NCBI GenBank assembly: GCA_004352715.1
Contig: SCFE01000069.1
Coordinates: 636,635 to 700,634 of the forward strand
Source: Hofstenia miamia
Lineage: Eukaryota > Xenacoelomorpha > Acoela
DNA: 64,000 nucleotides
Direction of reading: 5' to 3'
The notes beneath the pieces are model-generated. The model ran no database searches, was not told the origin of the DNA, and saw only the letters and a program-made list of their open reading frames with translations. Below, piece by piece: positions 1 through 11,239 of the stretch (position 1 is the first letter of the stretch; every line of letters begins with the position of its first letter). Made by a program: the position numbers and the translations under genes.

Positions 1-550
1 GCATTGTAGATAAACTGAATTCAAGGAACACTGCATTTTAGACAAACTAATGTTTTTCTGAGAAAAACTCAATCAACTTGAAGTGAGCATAAATGATACT
101 ATTATCATGTGATGAAGAGCAACTTAATCTAGCAAAAACTTACATATGTTATATAATTTTACAGAATTCAGTTTCTATATATCAATAAAATATTAAATCA
201 AAATAGATATGCAAGTTTACATAACAGTGATGATAATGGGTACAAACATTTGGACTACAGCAATTTCCACCGATGTTACACCACGAGTACGCACACCTTT
301 TTTCGAGAATATGCTTTGACTCATTTCAATCCATTTTTCAATTTTTAGAAAAAATAAGATTGAGTAAATAGGTAGTACATAGTACAAAAATTATATTTTA
401 TGTCAAATAGAAATTGAAAATTAAGCAATTTATTTTCTTATTAATGTATTGACGCATTAACATTAATCAAGCAGAAAGTGAACAAAAAATTTTTCGTGTA
501 ATATAAACTTGCGGTAAAAGCGTTATCATAGAGACAATGCCGTGTATATA

Positions 551-556
<6 letters not shown>

Positions 557-592
<36 letters not shown>

Positions 593-594
593 TA
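557..594. repeat. (TA)n microsatellite
   Basis: Alternating TA run ending at a single N (595). The rest of 1-667 is AT-rich sequence in which I see no gene. Confidence 0.9.
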
Positions 595-667
595 NCAAGA
601 TTTATTTTTTCGAGCCTTAGTGCGAAATGGTAGAAAAGGTACAGAATAAACCTCAAAAATAGAATTT

Positions 668-1871
668 CCCTCAATATATTAAGGTACGTCATGCCCCTTC
701 TTCATTTAAATTTTACATAAGAAGGTTAAATACGCAGCATAAAACGCGTCTGTTATTGCAACAGCAAGTGTAGAATTTAATTACTAAGTTGATTTATTAT
801 TCTTCTTCATTAGCAAAACCGGGAAAACGGCTTTTCACAGTCCTCTCCCGCACCACCCACCCCATTATTTTATCCCCATTTTCAAAAAATATCTAAGCTT
901 TATGTGAATATGGAAATATAAATAAATTTTTAGTGTTTTTCATAAGGAAAACCCTTATTTTCGAATTTTCTGCATTCATGAATGAAAAGTGTCTTAAAAA
1001 TACTAGCACTTTATAGTGTGCATAAATATATACTACAGTATATATATCTTAAATTTTTTGTGAAGCATTTCAAAAATTTTTGCAATTTTTTAAGAATATG
1101 ATTCGATAGTAAAAATGTGATAACTAGTTATTTGAAACATAGATTAAAGTAAATGATGTATTTCCGGATTGGCTACCTGTAAACAATGGCGTCTCTCAGG
1201 GGACAATTTTAGGTCCCCTTCTTTTCAGTATATATGTAAACGATATGCATACGATAACTGATTGCACTTTNCCCTCAATATATTAAGGTACGTCATGCCC
1301 CTTCTTCATTTAAATTTTACATAAGAAGGTTAAATACGCAGCATAAAACGCGTCTGTTATTGCAACAGCAAGTGTAGAATTTAATTACTAAGTTGATTTA
1401 TTATTCTTCTTCATTAGCAAAACCGGGAAAACGGCTTTCCACAGTCCTCTCCCGCCCCACCCACCCCATTATTTTATCCCCATTTTCAAAAAATATCTAA
1501 GCTTTATGTGATTATGGAAATATAAATAAATTTTTAGTGTTTTTCATAAGGAAAACCCTTATTTTCGAATTTTCTGCATTCATGAATGAAAAGTGTCTAA
1601 AATACTAGCACTTTATAGTGTGCATAAATATATACTACAGTATATATATCTTAAATTTTTTGTGAAGCATTTCAAAAATTTTGCAATTTTTTAAGAATAT
1701 GATTCGATAGTAAAAATGTGATAACTAGTTATTTGAAACATAGATTAAAGTAAATGATGTATTTCCGGATTGGCTACCTGTAAACAATGGCGTCTCTCAG
1801 GGGACAATTTTAGGTCCCCTTCTTTTCAGTATATATGTAAACGATATGCATACGATAACTGATTGCACTTT
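668..1871. repeat. Direct tandem duplication of about 600 bp around a single N
   Basis: Bases 668-1270 are repeated almost exactly at 1272-1871 with one N (1271) between them. The few differences are scattered substitutions and single-base indels, such as a cgcacc/cgcccc change. This is what two alleles placed end to end would look like. A false haplotype duplication is likelier than a real one, because other N positions in the window show the same pattern. Confidence 0.9.
1163..1270 (+). pseudogene. LINE reverse transcriptase fragment (first copy)
   Basis: This is the first copy of the RT fragment described for 1765-2540, encoding the motif VSQGTILGPLLF and then IYVNDM. It is cut off at the N. 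It is probably the second allele of the same locus rather than an independent insertion. Confidence 0.6.
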
Positions 1872-2540
1872 AATTCAATATGTGATGATACTTGTATATT
1901 CAACAATAATAAATCCATGCATTTAGCAATTGAATCTGTAGCACATAATGGCAACAAATTGACAACGTACTTCAACATGCATAAGTTACTTATAAATGAA
2001 AGTAAAACAGAATTTTGTATTTTGCAGCCCTCTACGACAAATTACGACGTTACAGCATTAACCCTTAATCTTAATAATGTTGACAATTTCAAATATTTAA
2101 GAGTAATTTTCGATTTCGAAGCTAAATTTTGAATTATACATTAATGCAATAGTCCGAAAATTGGCAAAAGGTATAAGAAGTATCTCAATAATAGTAAAGC
2201 AACTACCAGGCTGTACAATAATTCAATTTTTCCATTCATTTATAATGAGTCGCCTAATTTATGCAAGTGTATTATTTACTGATCTATAAAGACAATTTTT
2301 ATCGAAAACTTGATATTCAATTAAAATGGGCCCTAAGCATTTCAAAGATAAATTCTACAATAATGATTATACAGCATTTCGTTCTTGAAATCCTAACAGT
2401 AATTTATTGCTAGTCTTGTAGATTTATTGCATATCGAGCCTTATCCTATTGTATGTGTTTGTATGTGTGTTTTTATATTTGATGACGCTATTCAGATAAA
2501 TTACCAGTTTGTAATCGTTAATATTTATCTGAATACAGAA
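1765..2540 (+). pseudogene. Non-LTR retrotransposon RT, 3' part (Jockey/CR1-like)
   Basis: The translation gives NGVSQGTILGPLLFSIYVND, the conserved RT block before the catalytic box. It is followed by ...CDDTCIFNNNK, which is the YADD box damaged by a one-base loss (TATG-TGATGAT). Further on are KLTTYFNMHKLLINESKTEF, then FKYLRVIFD, typical of the RT thumb region, and after 2133 a shifted frame reading RKLAKGIRSI. The element is 5'-truncated and inactive, and its 3' end is marked by the pentamer tail. The clade assignment is only approximate. Confidence 0.8.
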
Positions 2541-2562
2541 TATCTTATCTTATCTTATCTTA
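2541..2562 (+). repeat. (TTATC)n tail of the upstream LINE
   Basis: Four TATCT/TTATC pentamers directly follow the RT relic. Short tandem tails of this kind mark the 3' end of several non-LTR retrotransposon clades. Sequence from 2563 to 3341 shows no gene; an imperfect inverted repeat (about 2744 and 2796, CATTCCAAGCT type) is the only structure noticed. Confidence 0.6.
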
Positions 2563-3341
2563 ATTGTGTGTTGAAGTGAACTTCTATACAGACAATAGTG
2601 TAACATCATCACCCAGGCACTGGATGTGTATAATATAAATTTAGAAACAACACACAACAGATTCCACTATGTGGGGTAATGTGTACTTTCACTCTAACTG
2701 TTCTCTTCTTAAATTGTACAAATATAAACATAACTTTAATTAGCATTCCAAGCTAGGGTAACAATTCGCCACTACTGTTTAAATGAGCCGAGCCGAGCTT
2801 GGAAATGTCGGCTACAAAAACCTATCAATAATTTCTTAGGAAATTACCTTTTTGCATTGTCTAATGGAAAGAGAATAAAATATTCTTAAGGAAATTAAGT
2901 TAATAAAATACTATTAATTGATAGTTAAAACTCCATGAATAAGGACCTGCACACGTAGCTGTATTAGATTCCAATAAGAGTAATTTAAGGAAATTAGAAT
3001 TCAGCATTAAGAGACAAAATGAATTGAGAGTCTCTAGAGAATACTATTCTCAATTTTTCACACAATTTGAAGTTCAAATGAAATAATTTTCTCCTATGAA
3101 AGAGAATTCGGTTGAAAGACATACTGTGAATTTGAAAAAAGTTGAAAAATAAAGTAAATTCTTTAATTTATCAATTAGAAAACGATTGAAAAAATTTTAC
3201 GTCAATTAAGCAACCCAGACATTTTTTGGTTTCTATGAAAAATTTACATACACTCATAACGCACTAAGTAGTAAAGATATTTCAACTCTGAAAATGCCAA
3301 CTATGGACGACTTATTCTGACTTTGCACATGGCCCGTACAG

Positions 3342-3426
3342 GACTTCAGAGGTCTATTAACAGAAAACAAAGTAGTTGAAGTTAGTTGCTGCGGCAATGG
3401 ATATTATTACCTGAACATAAAGTATG
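3342..3426 (+). CDS. Possible Cys-loop receptor exon (loop C region)
   Basis: Between an AG acceptor (gtacag, after the pyrimidine-rich cttattctgacttt) and a strong donor (GTAAGA at 3427) lies an open stretch reading DFRGLLTENKVVEVSCC followed by GNGYYYLNIKYG. In nicotinic-type receptors the segment after the Cys-loop beta strands starts with an E/D-W/F pair and runs about 15 residues to a vicinal CC, then a Y-rich strand leading to TM1. This fits that pattern, and its phase-0 start matches the phase-0 end of the exon at 5554-5740. The orientation is opposite to that exon, which is unexplained. No TM exon was found. It could be a chance match; the vicinal cysteines and donor are the main support. 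Confidence 0.4.
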
Positions 3427-4485
3427 GTAAGAATTTGAATGTTTTTGCAAAAAATCAGATTTTCTGGTTCAGTGTATTACAAAAATATTTTCAATTCGTA
3501 TGACAAATTTTTAAAGCAGTGCGGTTGCACACTTAGAATTTATGGTTGGCTAACTTTGAAGATTCTGAATATTTTATTGTAATAGAGTCGGATAAAATTG
3601 CATGAGAATGTGAACAAAACGGTTTGTGACTGTAAAGGTAATGTAGGTTGTTCGAGTTGACATATTTTTTATAAAATGAAAAACAAATACCTACTTACTC
3701 GTTATATGCTTAAAACTATATGTTTCATTTTGTTATAAAAAATAGAAATCATTAAAAATGAAGCTTAAAAAAATATTTAAATATTTCTATTTGATCTATT
3801 GTGCAATACCGGTGCATAATATATTTTTGTAATCTCATTCTTAATTTAAATAAATTAATATGAAGTTTGACCAAATAAATTGTTATATCAATAACTGTTA
3901 TTTTAAATATTTTCTTTTGCTTAAGATGTTGATAGGAAGGTAAATTGCTAAATTATAAACAAATGGAATTGCATTCCAATATTCAAACTAATGCTTTCCT
4001 AAAATTTCGAAAAACTATATCATTTCAGGTTTATGAAGAAACAATAGATAAAAAATTATACAGCTTAGAAGTTCTAAGTGTCGCCAGTTTTAATTTAAAA
4101 AATTTATATCAATCGAAGAATGGAATACTTTCGTATTCAATAAAAACGAAACAAGTTATTGGCTGATTAATACCCCGGAATATAATCTACATGATAATTT
4201 TATTATTGTCCCAATATTGACTAAAATGTAAGTCATGCATATTAAAATTTGTTCTATGAAGTGAACTATAATCACTTTCACACTTAAAGAACAATATTAA
4301 GAAATGCAATAAACCGTTTAACTTTGACAAGAATTGAGTTTCTTCCTAGTGTAACATGTACTAATTCCCAAATTGTTAACAACGGTTCAAATATATCACA
4401 AACTATCGGCAATTTCTATTTATATATACATTAAGCAATGGGGTCCATTCAAGCAAATCCTTCATTATTTTAGCAATAATTCAAT

Positions 4486-4490
<5 letters not shown>

Positions 4491-4531
<41 letters not shown>
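4491..4531. repeat. (TA)n microsatellite
   Basis: Pure TA run. The surrounding 3427-5553 is AT-rich; I see no supported coding sequence in it. Confidence 0.9.
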
Positions 4532-4536
<5 letters not shown>

Positions 4537-5553
4537 TTGATTCTATTGAACATATAATATACATTTTTAATCACTATGAAAGACAGATTATTGAAATAAT
4601 CGTCGATACAAATATGTGAAAAAATAAAACTTACTATAAACTACACATTTGATATAATTATTGAAACTTTAAAATATATTTAACGTTATCATGTTTAGTT
4701 CTTTTTAACTGTTTGTTGTTTCTCTGTTTGCTTGATCATTAAATATTCATCTATTTTAGCATGTTGTATTTTAGTGCACAAACAGGATGAAGTCCACAAT
4801 CATGGATTTAATAACATTGAGTATTGTTTCAAAATGGCCACCATCATGAAATTTCTTTGTTTTTAGAAATTGTTGTAATGACCAGTATCTCCTCTTCTAA
4901 GACCGCTCACTCTAATATAACAATATACGCACAGTCGGTTTTGTAGTTGATATGCAGTGATAGAAGTGTTTTTTTGTACTGTATTATTTTTTATGCTTAT
5001 TCCATCAACTGTATTTCATATCTATGGAGTTTGTATGTTTTAATGATAATACGTTTGTAATAAAACATATATCTATAAGACATGATTGTTATTCTTAGAC
5101 AAAATATAGACTTGAACTGCTTTTATCATGATAATGTTATTAAAGAATGAGAACATAAGTTGAAATTTGATAACTTCCTTTCTCAAGCTGTTAGTAATAA
5201 TGAGTCAAATATAATAATGTTATATCAACAGTCCTTACTTAATCTCAATAATAAATTTATGCAAAGTATAATAGTTTTGATTTTAATAAATAATATGTGT
5301 ATGTGATGGCCCCTTTTAACACTGAGCCCTTCAATTATGAATGTGATATTAGTATAAAAACATACTTCGGAGAAACAAGGGATATTGTCTTTCTGATAAT
5401 GATATACAATTATTGAACAATATGCATATACATATATGTGAAATGTTAATATAATATACGAGCTACATAATAGAGCAGCTTCAAGGACTTCAAAATCCAT
5501 GCAGTTTATGTAGTTTTTACATATAGGCTATTTTACAAAAATTAATGACAAAC

Positions 5554-5740
5554 CTGATTTGGATATATCCCAGCAATGCCTTTATCCCACACCATTTTGA
5601 GAAGTCCATCATGATATTTGTAAGACCCCAGACACACGTCGCATTGATGAGAGTCGAAGGGGAAGAAGATGAGTTGCATAATACAGCTAACTGTTAAAAT
5701 GACGCGATTTGAATAAAAGATTTCACCGTCGTTGCGAAAT
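5554..5740 (-). CDS. Cys-loop ligand-gated ion channel exon (extracellular domain)
   Basis: Internal exon on the minus strand, bounded by an acceptor (ttcctag) and a donor (CAG/gtttgt). One base completes the previous codon, then 62 codons follow without a stop. The protein begins FRNDGEIFYSNRVILTVSC and has the signature disulphide loop: C, 13 residues containing FPFDSHQ, C. Then come LGSYKYHDG and WDKG...IYPNQ. The invariant FPxD within a 13-residue Cys loop and the GSYxY strand are diagnostic of pentameric ligand-gated channels (nicotinic, glycine and GABA-A superfamily), which sit in the plasma membrane and open an ion pore on transmitter binding. Which ligand or subunit cannot be told from one exon. 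The neighbouring exons were not found on this strand; introns are filled with retrotransposons. Confidence 0.88.
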
Positions 5741-6777
5741 CTAGGAATAAATAGATACTTTTAAATTTAAAACTAATATGTGATAAATAAATAGAAATTA
5801 ATTTTCTCTTAAAATTGTAGTTAAAAATATTTTTGCATAATCTAAGAAATAGATGTAGTAGAAAATGAATCAATATTTTAAAAGGAAACTAAAAAATGAC
5901 CTATTTCAACAATGATTAAAATTATTAAACATATACTTACCGATAAACTGTCTTCAGTCAATGACTTTAATATTAAAACATTCTCGCCTAATGTGTGTAA
6001 TTCTATAAAGGATAAACTTGAATTAAATCTTGGAGGGTCTTAATCTATCAATTCAAAACATGTATTTGACAATTTCAAGGAAATGATTGGTTATAACCAA
6101 TCAAATAACTATATCGTTCAAGTTCACTAATTTCTATTAATAAATTTCAATTACATTTCATATTAGGAGTTATTAGGCATAGGACTTCATCCATTTAGAA
6201 AATGTAAATTAAGCCAACGTACAATCAATATTGGACTCTATGGGCAAAAATTCAAAATAAAAATAGTAGATAAAAAGACTTTAACATAGATAAACTATCT
6301 AATGTTACATAATTGTATTTGTTTCTATAGAAATTATCATTGCGAACTGTCGTTATTGCAAAATACATTTCATTGGATTTTAAGCAAATGTTACTTAATC
6401 ATTTCGACAGCAATGTATTTAAGAAACCTATGCACATAAAATCTGCATTATTTTTAAACATAGATTTTTCTATGTCATAAATTTTGCAGATTTAGAACTC
6501 CAAGATAAATATATTTAAATTAAGGGCTGCAAACGAAAACTGAAATGCATGAAGGACTACCTCTAGTGCAAAACCATTGTATTTTGGTGGTAATTTTGAA
6601 CGATTTGTAAAAATTTTGCTAAAAAAAGAGAAAAAAAGAAAGAGAAAATTTATTCACTTGCAACCCTAGGGTTGAATAATAGTGAAATATACAAACTTAT
6701 AACATTAAGTATAATATACAAATGGATATTCTTTTTGAATCTGTGACGGAATAAACGATTTCGTAAATCGAAATGTC

Positions 6778-9421
6778 CTAACTGAGATTTGGCGATTGCG
6801 ATGAGCTCGTAAAGGGTAGAGAGATTCTCGTTCTGCGGGTATTAGATTGTGTAGAGGGTGGTTCAGGTTCTGCAATTTTTTTCAAGAGTCGATCGCAAAG
6901 ACTTTGGCGACGAGTGTACAAGGTAGAACATTTTAGTTGTACTCCTGCTTCACTATATGTTGCATTTGGTACCATTATTCGGAAAGCCCGTTTCTGTATC
7001 CTCTCCAGTCGATCGCTTTGATTTTGGGTTAACCCATAATGCCATAGCGGGACACAATACTCAAGCAGTGACCTGATTAACGAGCCTCGGATAATAGATG
7101 ATTTTGGGATACGCCGCTTCGCCGAAGTAGTTTTAGTAAAAATAACCTTTTGGAAGCCTTATTTGTAATTTCGTTCACGTGGCTGGTCCACTTCAAATTT
7201 TTCTGAAATGTGACACCCAAAAGTTTGGCCGATAATACTCTCTGAATTGCAACAGATTCGTCCCATTGAACTTTAGGAGGCAATTGGAAATTCTTTAAGA
7301 AAAAATAGTGAGCTCTTTTGACTTCTTTGGGTTTAGCTCTGCATAGTTACTGCTACACCATTGGGCGACATGTGTGACTAGATCTACGTCTTCAAAAGGT
7401 TTGTTCTTAGATATGTATTGCCACGAAGTAGTATCATCGACATATTTCATGTGCGATTCCCATTCTCTTAACAATGAATTCACGAACAAAATGAATAACC
7501 AGGGTCCCAATTTTGTGCCTTGAGGCACGCCAGCTAGAACCATTAACCAGTCGGATAGTTGGCCATTTGTTAGACGTACCCGTTGTTTCCTGTTGCTGAG
7601 AAAGGATATTATCCAGTTAATAGTCCTAGATCTTACGCCTATTTCTATCAGCTTTTTCACCAAGAGGGGATGACTAACGAAATCAAAGGCTTTTCTAAGA
7701 TCGAAGAAAAATGCGCGTATGAAACGTTCGTTAGATTCAAGCTGATTCAACCATTGGTGATAGACACTAATTAATGCATTTATCGTAGACCCGCCTGGTA
7801 TAACTCCATATTGGTTAGGATCAAGTACATTCAATACTTTTCCCTTCAGCTCTTTTTCTATTATTATATCTTCTATTAATTTAGAAATCGAGGGCGTCAG
7901 TGAGATTGGTCTTAGATCAGAGCCGGGAATTGATACTGGGCTTGTTTTAGCAATTGGAACAACTTCTGCCACTCTGAAAGGAATTGCACATGATTCGCGT
8001 AAGGAAGCATTAATTAAGAGCGATATAGGTAGAGCCAATTCATAACTAAATTTCTTTAGCAGCCAGCATGGTATTACTCTCATCTTGTAATCAGGCCCAC
8101 TCGACTTCCGAGGGCACACCTTTTCTAGCATTTTATATACAGAGAATTCGTCGGTTGCTAGAGGTTCTGAATTGTCATCTGGTAGATAGTTTGCTTCTGT
8201 TAACGGAGGGTAATTGTTTACTGGCTGCGTAAAATCATAATTGATCTTATTAGCGAGATCGTAATCAGATAACCTGGAGAGCTCGGTATCGAAGTTAAGT
8301 CCTTTTTCTGATTTAGATAGTCCACATAGGTTTTTGATTGACTTCCACCATGATCTGGGATTGGTCATTTTCAGGTCATTTATGCGATTCTTATAGAAAT
8401 GGAAGCGATTCTTTTTCATAACCCGATTAACGCGGTTGCGGAGCTTTTTAAAAAGGGGCAAATTGCAATGTGTGAGAGCCAACTGGCGGTGCTTTATCAA
8501 ACGCTTTATTTGAGGAGTAATCCATGGTCTATCTCGAATAAACACGCGATGTTTCTTAACGGGAAAGCAGTCAGTAATGGTTTGGTCTATAAGCGAGGCA
8601 AACTTGTCCCACATTTCAGTGAAAGTCAAATCCAGGAAAAAGTTCTCCCAAATGACAGATGAGATAACCCTGCCAAAATGGTTCGTGTTTTTAGTGCTTA
8701 TATCTCTCTTGAACACAATTTGCTTTAATCTATCAGTCCTTATTCCAGAACCCTCAACCAAAACTGATGTGTGACGACTGCCACCTAGGCCTGGTAATGG
8801 GACTGCATTTTTAAATAAATTGGGGTGAGAAACAAAAACTTTATCAATAGTTTTGTTACCATGTGTGATAAACCCCACTAGCTGCTTCAGTTGGAATTCT
8901 CTTTCTAAAAATGAGGTGTTAAGATCGTTGAAATCTCCGCCAACTATAGTCGCAAAATTTGGTAATTCAGCCTCAACTTCATGTAGAACTGCTCGAAGAT
9001 ATGCCTTCATACGTCTATGTTCAGGGAGGTTCCAATAAGGGTGATATAAAACTCCAATTATATATCCGCTAATACCACGAGGTGTCCAAGTAGGTGTAAC
9101 CTTTAACCATAAAGCTTCGAAATTTGGTGCCATGTTATCGGGCAACTGAGGGAGATACCTGCGATAAGGAATTCCATTTCTTATTTGCAAAGCTACGCCT
9201 CCACCAAAATTAGAATTTGCATCAATCGTTCTGTCCAAACGTTCGATAGTATAACCGTGTACTGTCATGCACGAATCAGGTATATTATACGTTAAATGAG
9301 TTTCAACCAGTAGAACAAACTCCGGCATGCCACAGTCAATTAATAAGGCACTTAGTTCATCTAGCTTAAATCGCAGTGATTGGACATTACTTAAAAACAG
9401 ATTTGGGGTTGACTTAGATAG
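6778..9421 (-). pseudogene. LINE ORF2: APE endonuclease and reverse transcriptase
   Basis: Open from just after the UGA to 7295 in one frame, then continued in two other frames to 6778 by frameshifts near 7290 and 7000. In order: endonuclease (SLRFKLDELSALLIDCG, LLVETHL, VGGDFNDLNTS, IDKVFVSHP, GGSRHTSVLV), then the palm of the RT (LRPISLTPSISKLIE, FFDLRKAFDFVSHPLL, AGVPQGTKLGPWLF, catalytic YVDD at 7433-7444), then thumb and C-terminal part (KLLGVTFQKNLKW; LECVPLWHYGLT-like; ERIQKRAFRI-like). It nicks target DNA and copies element RNA by target-primed reverse transcription. The last endonuclease motif reads SRH where SDH is the usual form. The two 3' frameshifts make this copy probably inactive. 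Confidence 0.88.
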
Positions 9422-9424
9422 TCA
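9416..9424 (-). promoter_or_regulatory. Candidate stop-codon readthrough site UGA CUA
   Basis: Read on the minus strand the sequence is AAT AAT TGA CTA TCT AAG. ORF1 and ORF2 share one reading frame and this UGA is the only stop between them; no ATG occurs until well inside the endonuclease domain. UGA followed by CUA is a well-known leaky context (plant and animal RNA virus readthrough, and some animal genes). The inference is that an ORF1-ORF2 fusion is made at low frequency. The alternative is that UGA is a CpG-decayed CGA. Confidence 0.6.
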
Positions 9425-10287
9425 ATTATTTTGTTGCTCCTTGTACTCCTCCTCATCCAGAAAGAGTTTCAAATTTCTTATTTTTAGTCTGGACTTATCT
9501 ACGTTATGCTCTTTCATAAGTTTGTATCTTTGCTGAAGAAGAATCTTTTCAGTTGCTCTGTCACTGACGCTTAGTTCTCCTTTTACAAATACCTTGTAAT
9601 CTTCAAAATTTTTCAAACGAAATGCTTTGGATACAATACAGCGCCTGGTCCAAACTGAGCCAACGTCAACGACTATTGGTCTAACCCGACCGCTGCTAGA
9701 TTTCCCGATTCGAAAAACGTCTCGTATTACATTTGTACTTTCTTCCAGAAAATTGAAAATTTTCAGCACCTCGTTTTTGTCGTTTTCGAAATGATTTTCA
9801 GTTGACTCGGGAATGCCACTAATTACTAATCTTGACATATGAATATCACTAACCTCAGTGCTTGGTTTGGCTTTAGTACTACAGCAGGATGACGGTTTGA
9901 TTTGCTCCATCGACTTTCGGAAATTCTCCATCAACTTGCCTTGTTTCTCATCTAGTTCCACAATTTGTTTAGCAATATTGTTAGTGATAGATTCCAATCG
10001 TGAGACCTGATCAGACAAAGTTGCAGTTTTAGTCCAAATTTTTTTTTCTCCGGTGTCGACACAGTCGTTGCAAAAAGTAATAAAATGTTGGTGGTATTTA
10101 GTAATTGCATCCACACCCCTTGCGAAAAGCCAGTACACTTTTTTGTCAGATGTAGCGAGATATTGCAGCATATACATGAAAATCTATGTACATTACTTTC
10201 AAAGCCATTGCCACATGTTTTACATTGCGAAGGTTGATCATTAGAATTTGACATCTTTTGCGATGTTAAAATTTCTTTTATATTCAA
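9422..10287 (-). pseudogene. LINE ORF1 protein: PHD-like zinc finger plus coiled coil
   Basis: The N-terminus (ATG near 10287) has a zinc-binding pattern CKTC...CICC...LHLTKKC and, about 20 residues later, FCNDC, as in PHD fingers of CR1-type ORF1 proteins. A one-base insertion in a G run near 10118-10124 moves the frame between the first part of the finger and the rest. The next part (frame open 10177-9422) has heptad-like segments around SRLESITNNIAKQIVELDEK, then an RRM-like or ssRNA-binding-type region (RLVISGIPES...VRPIVVDVGS) and a basic C-terminus. The role is binding element RNA and chaperoning. It ends at a UGA and the next ORF continues in the same frame. Confidence 0.8.
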
Positions 10288-10319
10288 ATTAATTTTGCTA
10301 TTATATTCAAATTAATTTA

Positions 10320-11124
10320 ATGTTAAGCAATCAACAATTAATAATTTGCAAGATATGCAATGATGAAATTACAAATAAATCTGTAATTTTCTTATGTTCA
10401 AAATGCAATATAGCACTTCACTTTAATGAAAATTGTACTGGAATTTCTTCAAAAGCAGGTAAATCTCTTATACAATATCGTAAAGATTTTCTTTTATTTT
10501 GTACAAACTGTTGAAAATAAAATGGTAAATGATTGGGCCTCATTGATATCAACAACCACTCTCTATAGACATTGCAAGACTTTCTGAAGTGAGTTCAAAG
10601 TTAATTAATGACTTCAATGAAACACTGAAAGAACAACGCAAGTTAATACATGATTCAGAAGCTATGTTAAAACGATATCTCAATAATTCCGTTGCTTCCT
10701 CTCCTTCATCCATTGTAAATACATCCTCTACCCCTGTATTTAAAGACACTATATACCGTCAGTGGATAAAAATTATTGGCATTGATGAATCCAATGAACG
10801 CATTTCTGACACACAACTAACTCATGATATTACCAAAACAAACGAAGTTTTGTCTTTCCTCAATGGTAAAGAAGTTGAAACTTTCAACCTTTTTCGTGAT
10901 GGTCGAAAAAAGCTACACAGGTCTTAATTGTTGATTTAGGAAATGAGTGGAATAAACGGCTAATTCTATCTAAATGCTATAAGTTAAAAGGATCAAAATT
11001 CAACATTATTATCCGTCCTGAGTTAAACCCTTCTAATCGGGAAACTAAAAAAAAATTATTGAAGAAACGATATGATATGATCAATATTGATGGTATTCCA
11101 AAGTCTGAACTACAAGGAATCTAA
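10320..11124 (+). pseudogene. LINE ORF1 protein with PHD-like finger
   Basis: It begins MLSNQQLIICKICNDE and shows CKIC...CSKCNIALHFNENCTG...FCTNC, the same zinc-finger layout as the LINE ORF1 on the other strand. After a stop at about 10512 the frame continues with a predicted coiled coil (LINDFNETLKEQRKLIHDS) and a region FNLFRDGRK that leads, with a frameshift, to VLIVDLGNEWNKRLIL and RPELNPSNRETKKKLLKKRY. This parallels VRPIVVDVGSVWTRRCI in the other LINE. Broken by at least two lesions. Confidence 0.75.
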
Positions 11125-11239
11125 AGCTTTATCGTAGACATTTTGAGGTGTCCTTTTGACTAGATCTATCAAATGACAACAAAGACTTTTTACAGCCCCA
11201 ATGTTCTGATATTGCTTCAACTAGTTCATCTTTTTTTAA

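Larger units (their letters stand above)
6610..10300 (-). mobile_element. Nearly full-length non-LTR retrotransposon (PHD ORF1, APE/RT ORF2)
   Basis: Minus-strand LINE of about 3.7 kb with 5' PHD-finger/coiled-coil ORF1, then apurinic-type endonuclease and reverse transcriptase. The 3' untranslated region carries aataaa and ends in a pyrimidine-rich tract near 6620. It belongs with the CR1/Jockey/L2-type families that carry a PHD-like ORF1. CpG dinucleotides are common here, unlike in the gypsy elements further along, and frames are mostly open, so this is a fairly young copy. The stretch 5741-6609 next to it contains no gene that I can see. Confidence 0.85.

Noticed and set aside
441-692. 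Reading frame with an (IY)n tract
   Set aside because: Translation of a TA microsatellite.
2541-2562. CRISPR-like or satellite array
   Set aside because: Only a four-unit pentamer tail of a LINE; no spacers, and the genome is eukaryotic.
3945-4166. 73-codon plus-strand frame
   Set aside because: No recognisable domain, no splice context and the AT-rich composition of the surroundings; chance frame.
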